A stretch of DNA of 64,000 nucleotides. Source: Rhodothermales bacterium. GTDB taxonomy: Bacteria > Bacteroidota > Rhodothermia > Rhodothermales > Bin80. Below the pieces are notes generated by a model that ran no database searches, was not told where the DNA came from, and worked only from the letters and a program-made list of their open reading frames with translations. The stretch is from positions 259,246 to 323,245 of the forward strand of contig CATQHT010000003.1 of assembly GCA_958296045.1 (NCBI GenBank), written 5' to 3'. Within the stretch, counting starts at the first letter, position 1. The number at the start of each line of letters is the position of its first letter. Positions 51,763 to 62,986 of the stretch are shown piece by piece. The translations under genes were made by a program, and so were the position numbers.

Positions 51763-52167
51763 ATTTGGTTGTTGGACTCGTCGGCGTGGACCCCGGCCTA
51801 TGGACGGCGGGAATGACTTAGCGTCCTCGATACGTAAGGTCCTGCAACCCTGAGAAGGCTCCCGCCTGCACATCGAAAGCATTGGGCCGGTTTCACCCCC
51901 ACAGGAGCGGTGACGGGATCGATCTGGTGATGTGACTACGAGCCACTCGGCTGATCCCAAACGAAGCAAAGCCCCCTAGCAGGCAAGACCAGGCGACGCG
52001 CACCGCACTCGAATAGGCGAAGTGCTGTCGACGGGACGGGCGCCGTGAGATTGAGACCGACGAATCCGCTTCGGCGAGGCAGAAGACCGAGCGGTTCGTC
52101 CTTGTCCCTTTTCTTCTATGGCCGAAACGTCGTCTGCGGCCATCCCATTAAGTCCGACTAAATCCGT
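51763..52167. other. Stretch left of the IS21 element
   Basis: No plus-strand gene. Positions 51976-52167 may be the minus-strand continuation of a frame cut by IS21 (see 54812-55127). Confidence 0.35.
51976..52167 (-). pseudogene. Possible 3' part of a frame interrupted by IS21
   Basis: After removal of IS21 and one CTCATT, the minus-strand frame of 54812-55127 continues here (TDLVGLNGMAADDVSAIEE) to TAG at 51976. No family recognised, so a chance frame is possible. Confidence 0.3.
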
Positions 52168-52275
52168 CTCATTTGCCTATTCCGATCCACTGCGCCACCA
52201 ATTCCGGCTTCAAGCGCGCCACCCTACGTCTTGCGTCAGGGGCACGAAATCGGCCTTTGCACACATGTGTATGTG

Positions 52276-53034
52276 TCATGCCTGGTCGTAGGGTTTGATG
52301 CTTCGCAGGGCGTGTGTTTTGCGCATGGATTCACCCTTGAGTGAGATGTGGTGTGCATTGTGAACCAGTCGGTCAAGGATGGCATCGGCCAAGGTAGGAT
52401 CTTCCATGGTGTCGTGCCATTGTTCCACGGGGACTTGGCTGGTCGCGATGGTGGACCGACTCTGGTATCGGTCGTCGAACAGCTCCAAGAGGTAGCGTTG
52501 TTGCGTGACGTTCACTTCGCTGGTACCCCAGTCGTCGGTGATCAATACATCGATCTTTGACATCTTACGCAGGAGTTTCCGATCGGTATCATCGGCGCGC
52601 CCGAGGTGCATATCCTGTAAGAGTCGCGAAAGGCGGTGGTATTGTGCCCGGTAGTTTTCCAGGCATGCCTTATGAGCCAGCGCACAGGCCAAGTAGGTCT
52701 TGCCCGTGCCTGTCGCGCCGGTAATGATGACATTTTCATGCCGCTGAATCCACTGACAGCTGGCCAGATGCAGCATGAGTCGTTTGCTGAGGCCACGCCC
52801 CTTTCCGTAGTCGACGTCGGCCATACTTGCTTGACACTTTAGCTTAGCGCGCCCGAGTCTCAGATTCAAGCGACGTGATTCGCGCCGTGCCATCTCGGCA
52901 TCGACCATCAGTCCCAGGCGTTCCTCAAAGCCGAACTCGGCCATATCTGGGGTCACGAGCTGATCTCGCAAAGCGCTGGCCATGCCCACCAGGCGCATGT
53001 GTTCAAGCTTAGCTACGATGGGATGGATTAACAT
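52276..53034 (-). CDS. istB: IS21 helper ATPase IstB
   Basis: 252 residues, AAA+ ATPase of the DnaC family. Walker A GATGTGKTYLACALAHKACL (read GATGTGKT), Walker B VLITDDWG. N-terminal helical domain LEHMRLVGMASALRDQL. It binds DNA and recruits IstA to targets. Start overlaps istA stop by 7 bases. Confidence 0.95.
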   Translation of the reverse strand: MLIHPIVAKLEHMRLVGMASALRDQLVTPDMAEFGFEERLGLMVDAEMARRESRRLNLRLGRAKLKCQASMADVDYGKGRGLSKRLMLHLASCQWIQRHENVIITGATGTGKTYLACALAHKACLENYRAQYHRLSRLLQDMHLGRADDTDRKLLRKMSKIDVLITDDWGTSEVNVTQQRYLLELFDDRYQSRSTIATSQVPVEQWHDTMEDPTLADAILDRLVHNAHHISLKGESMRKTHALRSIKPYDQA

Positions 53035-54608
53035 GGGTCTCCTCCTTGGGTTGATGCGGAGCCGTAATAGGTGGCGCCGCGAATGTTGTCGTGATCCACG
53101 GTGCGGTGCTGCTTGGTGCCGCGTTTGCGAACAATCTGGTTAATGATTTCTTTGACCGCGGGATAGCTGAGCCTTCCGCGCTCGAGCGCCTCCTCAGCGG
53201 CCTGCTCCATGACTGGTGCGCCATGCTTCTTAGCTAGGTTCAGCAGGCTTCTGCAACGCACGTAGCACTGCTCGGGGATGCGGAAACGGCCGAAGTTCGC
53301 TTCAATAAGCGTCTGCATGTTGGGCCCGAATGTGGCGGCCCAGCGTATGAATCGCTCCGGTGTCCAAGAGCTGTACGCGCGGTGATGAGAGGCCATGTGG
53401 TCCTCTATCGTCACGTAATCCCCTTTCCAGGGGGAGCGGGGATGCGAGGCAATACCCATATCATCCTCCTTATCAAGGAAGATCTGTACCGTATTCTCGC
53501 CCACCAGCGCGTACACCGTGCGTCCAGCGTACTTATAGGGCACGCTGTAGTAGGCGTTTTGGATCGCCACATGATAATTGGTCTGCACCTTCCGCTTGCT
53601 AGTCCATTCCGAATAACGATAGGGCGTTGGCGGTAACGGACGCAGGGCCGGCTTGTCCACCTCTTCAAACCAGCTCTGACGGCTGCCCTTCTTCTTCTGG
53701 AAGGGCCGGGCATTGAGGTCCACCAACAAGCGTTGTATGGCGGTGTTAAGATCGGCAAGACTCAGAAAGCGCTCATGCCGAAGCCGTGCTAAGATCTGCC
53801 TCTGAACAAGCTGAATCGACTTCTCGGCGATAGCTTTGTCCTTTGGATGTCGTGGACGAGCAGGCACCACAGCACAGTCGTAATGATCGGCCAGCTCCTG
53901 AAATTTGGCGTTGATCTTCGGTACGTCACCCCGGTTCACGCGGGCTACGGCCGTCTTCATGTTGTCGGGCACCACCATGCGGGGAACGCCCCCTAACGCC
54001 TCCAGGCAGCGGCGAAGCGACATACACACGTCCTTCTGCTTCTGCGTCAGCGTGGCCTCCGCATAGACGTAATGCGAAGCGCCCAGCGCTGCTACGAACA
54101 GCTCCACCTCGCGCGCCTTGCCCGTTGACGGGTCAATAAGCGACGGCCGCTTGCCCGAGTAGTCTATGAAAAGCTTGTCGCCCGCCCGATGCTCCAGGCG
54201 CATGTCCACGCTCGGATCGCTCCTGCGCCAGTCACCATACCGCTTGCAGAACTGACTGTACTCCAAGCCATTCGGATGCTCCTCCTTGTACTCGAGCCAT
54301 AGCATTCGCAGCGTCAAATACGAGAACTCCAGCCGCTGCCGGTGAACCTTATCCCAGTCCGGTAATGGACGATCCGTGGCGCGCTGCGGCGCATACGAGC
54401 CGTGAAGCTTGTTCTCCAGATCGATATCGCTCAACTCCTTGCACTGCGCCCAGGTCAATCCCGACAGCTTCAACCGCGAAAGCGTGCGAGATACCGTACG
54501 ACGACCAACTCCTACATGCTGAGGGATGCGGCGCTCAGAGTAGGATCGCTCAAAGTAAAGCACCAAAATGCGCCTAACTCTCTTCATGGGAATACGATGG
54601 GTTGCCAT
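53028..54608 (-). CDS. istA: IS21 transposase IstA
   Basis: 526 residues. N-terminal helix-turn-helix (SYSERRIPQHVGVGRRTVSR), then an rve integrase core with DDE: GDKLFIDYSGKRP (Asp), VPDNMKTAV (Asp) and HPKDKAIAEKSIQLVQRQIL (Glu). A C-terminal beta-barrel follows. ATG at 54608, with a second ATG eight codons on. Intact. Confidence 0.95.
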   Translation of the reverse strand: MATHRIPMKRVRRILVLYFERSYSERRIPQHVGVGRRTVSRTLSRLKLSGLTWAQCKELSDIDLENKLHGSYAPQRATDRPLPDWDKVHRQRLEFSYLTLRMLWLEYKEEHPNGLEYSQFCKRYGDWRRSDPSVDMRLEHRAGDKLFIDYSGKRPSLIDPSTGKAREVELFVAALGASHYVYAEATLTQKQKDVCMSLRRCLEALGGVPRMVVPDNMKTAVARVNRGDVPKINAKFQELADHYDCAVVPARPRHPKDKAIAEKSIQLVQRQILARLRHERFLSLADLNTAIQRLLVDLNARPFQKKKGSRQSWFEEVDKPALRPLPPTPYRYSEWTSKRKVQTNYHVAIQNAYYSVPYKYAGRTVYALVGENTVQIFLDKEDDMGIASHPRSPWKGDYVTIEDHMASHHRAYSSWTPERFIRWAATFGPNMQTLIEANFGRFRIPEQCYVRCRSLLNLAKKHGAPVMEQAAEEALERGRLSYPAVKEIINQIVRKRGTKQHRTVDHDNIRGATYYGSASTQGGDPC

Positions 54609-54811
54609 GGCGCTGGGCCTCTTGTCTGATTAAACAAAGACCCAGAATAACGATGACAAGGGGACCTTCTACACGACATTATACCCCCGATCAAACCAGC
54701 TCCAACAACTACCATGCACACATGTGCATGTACGTGGCGCACTTGCTCTGGAATCGGTGGCGCGCATGCTCCGGAATCGGTGGCGCACTTCCATCGGAAT
54801 ATGCACTCATT

Positions 54812-55127
54812 CTTACGTATTCGACATTGATACACGAATCGCTGTGCTAATTCGCCCAATTTAAGCCAAGCGTTGACCTGCACCGCGAGCACGGCCCCGG
54901 ATAGATCCATGCGAGCCTGCATGCGGAGATTCTTTAGCTTGGCCGAAGCCGCTGCATCGATGGCCGCCAGAAGGTGGTTGGCTACAATGGCTATCGTCAC
55001 ACGGAATGTACGCCGAAGCAGGGCGTTCGCCCAGGCATGCTCCAAGGTAAAGGCATAGAAACGCGCAGAAACCTTGGGTTTGGTGCCGCCAGGACCGGTG
55101 GCCTCGGTGTCAATTGATGCGATTAAG
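54812..55127 (-). pseudogene. Unidentified frame interrupted by IS21, 5' part
   Basis: A minus-strand frame with no stop between 55127 and the IS21 target (KVSARFYAFTLEHAWANALL; FRVTIAIVANHLLAAIDAAA; MDLSGAVLAVQVNAWLKLG) has helical, membrane-like character and continues beyond the element at 52167. No start codon with a ribosome-binding site is evident. Possibly a decayed membrane-protein gene. Confidence 0.4.
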
Positions 55128-55695
55128 TTACCTTAGGGATACTGAAATCCTGTCCAAGGGGGTTGAGGGGGGTACGGTGGGAGGATTGTCCTTCGATGCG
55201 TAGGGATTGAAGAAGTCCGAATGCGGTTCGCACCTAGCCGTTATTGATGCGGTATTTAAAGGCTCGTACGAAGATGGCTCTGCGCGTCTATCCTGCGGTG
55301 GTGTAACGGCAGCACTGGCGGCGAGTTCCCGCGTCACTACTCATTTTACTACAATGTGATTGACGTAATAATCGTCCAAATTCTGTGCAAAACGGGCGAC
55401 AAAGGCGTTGAAATCAGCCCTCAAAGGGGAATATGAAGACGAATGTGACCCCGGAAACAGGAGACTGTCAGCCTGAGTGACAAAGATGGGCGTAGAATAG
55501 ATTCCCAAATGAGCATGTTAACCCAACCCGAGTTCGTCACTATGTCCAGCCTCGCGGCGGTAGGTCAGCCTTCTATACGCTCAGCAGAGTCGGAAATGAC
55601 TGGAATAGGCAGATTTACAAGAGCTATAGCATGACGCGTTCGCGACAGCCTAGGTGGCTCGGACACATCTGTCCAAGGCGGCACGGCGAGCTACG
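55128..55695. other. Intergenic stretch with dispersed repeat copy B
   Basis: No supported gene. Contains the repeat at 55527-55570 and otherwise appears featureless. Confidence 0.45.
55527..55570 (+). repeat. Dispersed ~44-bp intergenic repeat, copy B
   Basis: Pairs with 1071-1113 (TTCGTCACT, TCCAG, CCTCGCGGCGGTAGG in order). Confidence 0.5.
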
Positions 55696-56115
55696 TCACT
55701 TGGGCGTCAGAAATACCATCCTGACCCGACGCCCTCCTTCTTCGTAGAAAAGCTTGTCGGCCAACTTGCGCATCAGGAAGCGGCCTCGCCCGCCATCCTT
55801 GAGCATGTTGTGCTCAGCAAACGGGTCTGGGTGCGCCGAGGCATCAAAGCCTGGCCCTTCATCCTGCGCCGACACCTCGATGTGATTGGCATGCACGCTG
55901 ATCGTGACAGCCACCTTCAGCCTCGCATCCCAGCCATTGCCATGCTCCATAGCGTTGGTCACAGCCTCACTGAGCAGCAGAACAACGTTGTATGCCAGAT
56001 CGGCCTCGACCTTCCTGGTCGCCAGAAAGGCCTGCGCTTCCTCTACAACCTGATCCAGCGCCTCATACGTGCTTGCAACCTCCAGCGTCAATGCATTCTC
56101 CAGACGAAGACTCAT
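55696..56115 (-). CDS. RsbW-like anti-sigma factor / serine kinase
   Basis: 139 residues of the GHKL ATPase fold: N-box LLLSEAVTNAMEHGN (about 47-61), G1-box DEGPGFD (about 85-91), and GRGRFLMRKLAD. This is the HATPase_c_2 family of RsbW/SpoIIAB-type kinases, which phosphorylate anti-sigma-antagonist (STAS) proteins and can hold sigma factors. No STAS or sigma gene is adjacent, so the partner is elsewhere. Directly downstream of the glycosyltransferase gene with a 48-base gap. Confidence 0.87.
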   Translation of the reverse strand: MSLRLENALTLEVASTYEALDQVVEEAQAFLATRKVEADLAYNVVLLLSEAVTNAMEHGNGWDARLKVAVTISVHANHIEVSAQDEGPGFDASAHPDPFAEHNMLKDGGRGRFLMRKLADKLFYEEGGRRVRMVFLTPK

Positions 56116-56163
56116 GGATCGAAAACGTTGTGCTCCAGATGTGTACGCGCATTCAGCACGGCA

Positions 56164-57513
56164 TCAAGGCCGCCGCGGGGCATGTACCGACTCATGGGCA
56201 GTAGAGACGCTAAGTCCTGCATCAAGATACTTCGCAAGCACGCCCGTGATGCGCTCCCGGGTGCGTGAGCGGACAAACGCCTCATCGGGTACAGGCAACG
56301 CGCTACGCCGCCAGCTGCGATACAGGCCGAGGATCGCACGCTCGATACCTTCCACATCTCTGGGATCCACGATGCGGCCAGCCCGGTAATGCGCCAACGT
56401 ATCTTTGGCCGCGCCCTCTGGAATCAGCGCCAGAATCGGCTTGCGACAGCCCATATATTCCGAAAGCTTGCTAGTGGTGATGCCATGCGCGCCTGGCCGC
56501 GCCCCTATAGTGAGCCACAACACATCCGCATCCAGCTGCGCACGAATCGCCGCTTGGTGCGATACATATCCTTCGTACCGCACCATGTCACCCAACCCAA
56601 GTCTGTCCACCAGCACCTGCGATTCCGTTGGCATAAGTCCGTAGAATCTGGCCTGCACGTTGTCAGCTAACGCAGGTCGGGCTGCTTTGAGCGCTGCAAG
56701 TGCGCGAAGGAAACTGTCCGGTGTCTGCGCATCGTAAAATACACCCGTATACACCAGCACCATCTTGGGTCCAGCAGGCTCGGCTTCGGGCAGGGGACCC
56801 ACATCATGTCCGTGCGGCAGCTCCACGATCGCGCGCGCATGCGGACTGCGTGCTGCCAGCGAATCACAGATCACACGGTTTATGGCCGTCACGGTCCAAG
56901 CCTGCCTCAGCACGCGATGCTCCATGTGCTCATTAACCCGCTGATGCCACCGCGTAGGATACCTGTGCACGGGGTGTCCGACCCAGTCGTCTCTGAAGTC
57001 TACCACAAGCGGCAAGCCGTGCCTGCGCGCCAGGCAACTGGCGACCAGAAGCCCTGAATAGGGCGGCGCGGAAGCGAACACGGCATCGAATGGCTGAATC
57101 CGATGCAGGCGCGACCCCGCGCGCACCGCGAATGGCAGCCAGCCGACCTTGTTGTCGGGCGCAAAGATCAGGCGGCTCACATACGTCAGAGAACGACGAA
57201 CAGAATCAGATGGCAGCGGCACAACCCTGCCACGACCAAACAGGCGCGTAGGATCCAGACTGCGCGTCTCAATAACCGTTGCACCCGCCGCCTCCACCTC
57301 GTCCCGAAGGCTCTGGTCATATGCAAAATATCCCGCTGGACGCGCAGTCAGCACCGTCGGATGCCACCCGTAGCGCGGCAGATACTTGGCGAATCCCGCG
57401 ACCCGCTGCACCCCACTCAAGCCGAGCGGCGGAAAGTAATACGCAATCACCAGGACTCTGTGGCCACCCGATGCGTGTGCGGGTGCCGACTTTTCCGGCT
57501 GCGCCGCAGTCAT
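56164..57513 (-). CDS. Glycosyltransferase, GT4-like
   Basis: 449 residues from ATG at 57513, which overlaps the stop of the peptidase gene (ATGA). N-terminal domain: YYFPPLGLSGVQRVAGFAKY and GWHPTVLTA. C-terminal Rossmann domain: VLVYTGVFYDAQTPDSFLRA, RYEGYVSHQAAIRAQ, and the donor-binding region GITTSKLSEYMGCRKPILAL. The last step is transfer of a sugar from an NDP-sugar to an envelope polysaccharide or lipid; specificity not readable. An upstream in-frame start at 57573 would overlap the peptidase more. Confidence 0.88.
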   Translation of the reverse strand: MTAAQPEKSAPAHASGGHRVLVIAYYFPPLGLSGVQRVAGFAKYLPRYGWHPTVLTARPAGYFAYDQSLRDEVEAAGATVIETRSLDPTRLFGRGRVVPLPSDSVRRSLTYVSRLIFAPDNKVGWLPFAVRAGSRLHRIQPFDAVFASAPPYSGLLVASCLARRHGLPLVVDFRDDWVGHPVHRYPTRWHQRVNEHMEHRVLRQAWTVTAINRVICDSLAARSPHARAIVELPHGHDVGPLPEAEPAGPKMVLVYTGVFYDAQTPDSFLRALAALKAARPALADNVQARFYGLMPTESQVLVDRLGLGDMVRYEGYVSHQAAIRAQLDADVLWLTIGARPGAHGITTSKLSEYMGCRKPILALIPEGAAKDTLAHYRAGRIVDPRDVEGIERAILGLYRSWRRSALPVPDEAFVRSRTRERITGVLAKYLDAGLSVSTAHESVHAPRRP

Positions 57514-58592
57514 GAGGTCTCGCGCCAGTTCACGCGGAATAGCTTGCGCTGCGTAGTGCCCAACCGCTCGCACCCATGGTCTGTTACCATCACGGTATCC
57601 TCAATGCGCACGCCAAACGCGTCTGGCAGATAGACGCCAGGCTCAAGGGTGATGGTGACGCCGGCAGGCACTATATCGTTGGATATCTTTGAGATCCGTG
57701 GCCACTCGTGCACCTGGAGTCCGACACCATGCCCCAGCCCGTGAACGAAGTATTCACCCAGCCCCGCATTAGCAATAGCGCTCCGCGCAACAGCATCAAG
57801 CGTACGCGCCGCAATCCCGGCCTGAACTGCGTCCATGGCTTGGCTTTGCGCCCGATGCACCACTTCATGGACGTTACGCACCCTATCGGACGGCTCACCC
57901 AGCGCCACCACTCGCGTCATGTCTGACGCATACCCCCGCCAGACGCACCCAAAATCCAATAAAACAACCTCTCCGTGTTTCAGACGCCGATCCGTGGGCC
58001 TAGCATGCGGTAATGCGGAATTCGGTCCCGACGCTACGATTGGATCAAACGACAAGCGCTCCGCGCCGTGGCGCAGCAGCGCACAGGCGATCGCGGCGGC
58101 CAGCTCCCGCTCACGCATGCCAGGCCGCATCTGCCGCAATGCCTGCTTAAAAGCCTCATCCGCAATCCGCTGTGCCCTTCGCATCGCCTTGAATGCATCT
58201 TGGTCCTTGCGCGCCAGCGCTGGACCCAACAGATTCGTTCCTGCGATCCATCGGTAATCTGGTAACGCCTGTTTCCATGCAGCTAAGACGCTAACAGTCA
58301 GGTGGTCACCTTCGAATAGCACCCCATCTGCACCTTCGAGCAACTCGTGGCGCCGCACGATATCAGTGAAAGAACCGTTCTCGGTCACCACGGCAGCGTA
58401 ACGCACCTCCCTGGCTGCCTGAACCTGGTAGCGACGATCCGTGAGTAGAACCCGCTGATCCGGGCGCAGCACCAGGAGCGCCCGGGATCCTGTGAACCCG
58501 CAAAGCTGCCGGACTTTAGGCAGTTGGCTGATTAAAAGCGCTGCCGCGTTATGCTCTTGCAGCAGCTCAGCGATCTCGTCTTGCATCAGCAT
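57510..58592 (-). CDS. Xaa-Pro aminopeptidase, M24 family
   Basis: 360 residues. The N-terminal creatinase-type domain (LISQLPKVRQLCGFTGSRAL) precedes a pita-bread domain with all five metal ligands: LLDFGCV (Asp), YASDMTR (Asp), GHGVGLQVHE (His), TLEPGVYLP (Glu), and GVRIEDTVMV (Glu). It removes N-terminal residues ahead of proline from cytoplasmic peptides using two Mn or Co ions. Confidence 0.93.
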   Translation of the reverse strand: MLMQDEIAELLQEHNAAALLISQLPKVRQLCGFTGSRALLVLRPDQRVLLTDRRYQVQAAREVRYAAVVTENGSFTDIVRRHELLEGADGVLFEGDHLTVSVLAAWKQALPDYRWIAGTNLLGPALARKDQDAFKAMRRAQRIADEAFKQALRQMRPGMRERELAAAIACALLRHGAERLSFDPIVASGPNSALPHARPTDRRLKHGEVVLLDFGCVWRGYASDMTRVVALGEPSDRVRNVHEVVHRAQSQAMDAVQAGIAARTLDAVARSAIANAGLGEYFVHGLGHGVGLQVHEWPRISKISNDIVPAGVTITLEPGVYLPDAFGVRIEDTVMVTDHGCERLGTTQRKLFRVNWRETS

Positions 58593-58735
58593 CTCTCACG
58601 TCCGAAAGAACAATTCCCTTGCCCCTGCACGCGCATGCCATCAGCAGAATCATGGCACACGACAGCCTTTCGCGCTGCTCTGCCTCTGCTGCACTGCACT
58701 ACGCGGTGCCGCGCAATCGACTTCGGCTTTAACAT

Positions 58736-59362
58736 TTACAACGGCTCCATACAATCGCGGCCCCCATACCGGTAGTTGCCGACCTTCTTTGTGACGGGAA
58801 ACGCGTACAGCGGCAATAGTTCGGCTGCAGTAAACGCCGATTCGCCGTCGTCGGTACCGTCAGCATAGTGCAGCACCATCGACCTGGGCAATAGTACCGG
58901 CATCCTGTCATGAATATGTGCCAGATCGTCACGCGCATCGCGCGTCAGAATGGCACAGGTACCAGCTTCATATATCCCAGCCATAAAGAGCAACTCAGAG
59001 TCCTCCGCCCGAATGCAGTATGGCTGCTTGCCATGTGCCGTGGGTAACCACTCATAGTACGCTGTGACTACCACAACGCAGCGGCGACGGCGCATGGCAT
59101 GGCGGAACATGGGTTTGACGGCCACCGTCTCACAGCGAGCGTTGATAGCACCGCGTCCTTTGCGCATCCATGGCGGCTTGAAGCCCCACTTCAGCGCGGA
59201 CCAGCACAGGTGACCCTGCTCACTGACCAGAGTAGGTAGCACTGAAGTAGGCGGCACGTTGTACCCTACCCGAAGCCGTTCCATATTGTCGGCACCCGCC
59301 GAGACACCCAACAGCTCCTGCAGTTCTTCGGCGGTATGCGCCTGGGCTATTCGTCCACACAT
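58736..59362 (-). CDS. SRAP-domain protein (YedK/HMCES-like abasic-site sensor)
   Basis: 208 residues. Catalytic Cys2 (MCGRIAQ), the active-site Asn in VGYNVPPTS, Glu in AYYEWLP and His in HDRMPVLLP are all present. SRAP proteins cross-link through Cys2 to abasic sites in single-stranded DNA and protect them from breakage. Same direction as the peptidase gene but with a 143-base gap. Confidence 0.93.
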   Translation of the reverse strand: MCGRIAQAHTAEELQELLGVSAGADNMERLRVGYNVPPTSVLPTLVSEQGHLCWSALKWGFKPPWMRKGRGAINARCETVAVKPMFRHAMRRRRCVVVVTAYYEWLPTAHGKQPYCIRAEDSELLFMAGIYEAGTCAILTRDARDDLAHIHDRMPVLLPRSMVLHYADGTDDGESAFTAAELLPLYAFPVTKKVGNYRYGGRDCMEPL

Positions 59363-59524
59363 AGTCGACCTTTACGTAAGTGGCGACGCAAAATAAGCCC
59401 TCCTTCCCATTACGTTACACCCCATAGGCCAACCATGCTGCCCAGCGATGCGTATACGACCGCTGGCGAAGGAGCTGACATTCTCGGCTGCCCCGTACTT
59501 CCATGACCTGATACGTATCGCACT

Positions 59525-60586
59525 ATGAGCACGCTTAACGTCCTTATCGCAGGCTGCGGACACATGGGGACTTCCCATGCCCGGGCTTACCACAGCATGG
59601 AGGACTTCAACATCGTGGGGCTCGTGAGCCGTACGCCCGCCTCTCGCAAGCGCCTGTCGCACGAGCTGGGAGGCTACCCGACCTTTGCAGAGTTTGAAGA
59701 GGCACTTGCAACCACGCAGCCGGATGTGGTTTCCATTAACACGTACCCCGACACCCATGCGGAGTATGTGGCCATGAGTCTTCGCCAGGGCGCTCATGTG
59801 TTTGTCGAGAAGCCACTGGCAACAACGGTGGATGAGGCCCAGTCGCTGGCGGACCTTGCTGCTAAGGTGAACCGGAAGATGGTGATAGGATACATCTTGC
59901 GCGTGCACCCCACGTGGCAGAAGTTCATTGCGGTAGCACAAACGCTTGGTAAGCCACTCGTGATGCGCATGAACCTCAACCAGCAGAGCAGCGGTGATCA
60001 GTGGGGCACCCACAAGGCGCTCATGAAATCCATGTCACCCATCGTTGACTGCGGGGTCCACTATGTGGACGTCATGTGCCAGATGACACGGTCATCACCC
60101 GTGCGGGTCAGCGCCATCGGCGCCCGACTCACCGACGAGATTCATCTGGACCAGTACAACTACGGAAACCTCTTGGTCACGTTCGAGGATGGCTCCGTCG
60201 GATGGTACGAAGCTGGCTGGGGACCCATGATGAGTGAGACCGCCTCCTTTGTCAAGGATGTGGTTGGCCCATTAGGATGCGTGAGTATTGCAGATGAGGC
60301 CAAAGAGCAGTCCGACGACATTGAAGGCCACACACAGACGGGAGGCCTACGTGTGCACTATAGCGACACCGATGCCTCGGGCGCCTTTTTCAGGTCGGAT
60401 GAGTTCATCGATGCCTCAGGCGAGCCTGATCACGATGCCCTTTGCGCCCTGGAGCAAGAGTACCTGCTACGAGCCGTAAAAGAGGATCTCGACCTGAGTG
60501 ATCACATCCAGGACGCAGTAAACAGCCTGCGCATCGTGCTCGCTGCAGACCAGTCGGCGCGCGAAGGCCGCACGATAGACCTCTAA
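59525..60586 (+). CDS. Gfo/Idh/MocA-family oxidoreductase
   Basis: 353 residues. The N-terminal Rossmann domain carries VLIAGCGHMGTSHARAY (NAD(P)-binding Gly motif) and HVFVEKPLATTVDEAQSLAD (the conserved EKP). The C-terminal domain includes SPIVDCGVHYVDVMCQM, in which Asp and His fit the usual catalytic pair. Such enzymes oxidise or reduce sugars and cyclitols; substrate unknown. Converges with guaB. Confidence 0.9.
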   Translation: MSTLNVLIAGCGHMGTSHARAYHSMEDFNIVGLVSRTPASRKRLSHELGGYPTFAEFEEALATTQPDVVSINTYPDTHAEYVAMSLRQGAHVFVEKPLATTVDEAQSLADLAAKVNRKMVIGYILRVHPTWQKFIAVAQTLGKPLVMRMNLNQQSSGDQWGTHKALMKSMSPIVDCGVHYVDVMCQMTRSSPVRVSAIGARLTDEIHLDQYNYGNLLVTFEDGSVGWYEAGWGPMMSETASFVKDVVGPLGCVSIADEAKEQSDDIEGHTQTGGLRVHYSDTDASGAFFRSDEFIDASGEPDHDALCALEQEYLLRAVKEDLDLSDHIQDAVNSLRIVLAADQSAREGRTIDL

Positions 60587-60664
60587 CAACCGGTCGCGGC
60601 GGCAGCCTTTGCCTCCCGGGGCACATGCACCGCGCCGTCCTCCGTGTCCACAGGTGCTCCCCTC

Positions 60665-62152
<1,488 letters not shown>

Positions 62153-62950
62153 TTACTTGTGCGCTAAGGAGGATGAGCGCATGCCTGTTATCCGCTTCAG
62201 GCGCGCGATTTCTTGGGGCTGGAGTCGCCGCCACCTTCCGCGACGCACCCCTTTGGTAGTGAGGTGGGCGTATCCTACCCGTTCTAGGCGCGTCACCTGG
62301 TGCCCAAGGGCTGCTATCATTCGCCGAATCTGACGGTTGCGTCCCTGGTGCAGCTCGATCCCCAAAAGGCGGGGATCTTCTGGACGTACATGCGCTGCCT
62401 GGTCCGCCAGCGCGAGTCCATCCTCTAGCGTGATGCCGCTCTGCAGCCGCCTGACGGCTGCCACGGAAACCGGCTCTACCGTTTGCACGAGGTAGCGCTT
62501 GGGGACACAATACCGGGGATGCATCAGCCGGTGACCGAGTTCGCCATCGGAAGTTAACAGCAGCACGCCGATCGTGTCCCGGTCCAGACGCCCTACCGAA
62601 AACAAACCGGAGCGCAGCGGTTCCGGTATGAGGTCCATCACTGTATTACGCGCATGCTCATCACGCGCCGTGGAGATGGTATCCTTCGGCTTGTTCAAGA
62701 GCAGATACTCAAACCTGCGCGGCGACACCTGACGGCCGTTGACTTCCACGGTGTCTTCACGACATACCTGATGCCAATAGGTGCGCACCACCTTCCCGTT
62801 GACTTTGACCAGGCCACGGTCAATGAGTCCGTCTGCTGCGCGGCGCGAACATACGCCAGCCCGCGCCACATAACGATTCAGCCGACCCTCGAGGAGCCTC
62901 TCCGGTGGGGGGTCACGGCGCCCGCGCGATGTTCTTCTGCGTTTCCGCAT
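62153..62950 (-). CDS. RluB/RsuA-family 23S rRNA pseudouridine synthase
   Basis: 265 residues. A basic N-terminal tail (RKRRRTSRGRRDPPPERL) is followed by an S4 RNA-binding domain (RLNRYVARAGVCSRRAADGL) and the synthase domain with LFSVGRLDRDTIGVLLLTSD, containing the catalytic Asp of the GRLD motif. It converts a uridine in rRNA to pseudouridine; RluB is the best match but target is not provable. Its ATG is 10 bases after a hairpin terminator, with no clear ribosome-binding site, so the real start could be downstream. Confidence 0.9.
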   Translation of the reverse strand: MRKRRRTSRGRRDPPPERLLEGRLNRYVARAGVCSRRAADGLIDRGLVKVNGKVVRTYWHQVCREDTVEVNGRQVSPRRFEYLLLNKPKDTISTARDEHARNTVMDLIPEPLRSGLFSVGRLDRDTIGVLLLTSDGELGHRLMHPRYCVPKRYLVQTVEPVSVAAVRRLQSGITLEDGLALADQAAHVRPEDPRLLGIELHQGRNRQIRRMIAALGHQVTRLERVGYAHLTTKGVRRGRWRRLQPQEIARLKRITGMRSSSLAHK

Positions 62951-62956
62951 CCAGAA

Positions 62957-62986
62957 TACAATAAAGGCACAGCGAATGGCTGTGCC
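62957..62986 (-). terminator. Rho-independent terminator after scpB
   Basis: On the minus strand a perfect 8-bp stem (GGCACAGC / GCTGTGCC), a 5-base loop (CATTC), then TTTATTGTATT. It lies directly after the scpB stop and just before the pseudouridine synthase ATG. Confidence 0.75.

Larger units (their letters stand above)
52174..54805 (-). mobile_element. IS21-family element (2632 bp)
   Basis: Terminal repeats TGCCTATTCCGAT and inverted TGCATATTCCGAT, each followed by further GCGCCACC.ATTCCGG blocks typical of IS21 ends (three blocks on the right). Target duplication CTCATT at 52168-52173 and 54806-54811. Carries istA and istB on the minus strand. Confidence 0.92.

Noticed and set aside
54584-54811. 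Minus-strand frame running from the interrupted gene into the IS21 end
   Set aside because: Its last part is IS21 terminal DNA, so that portion is not a gene.
59372-60013. Minus-strand 213-codon frame opposite the Gfo/Idh/MocA gene
   Set aside because: Antisense to a well-conserved gene.
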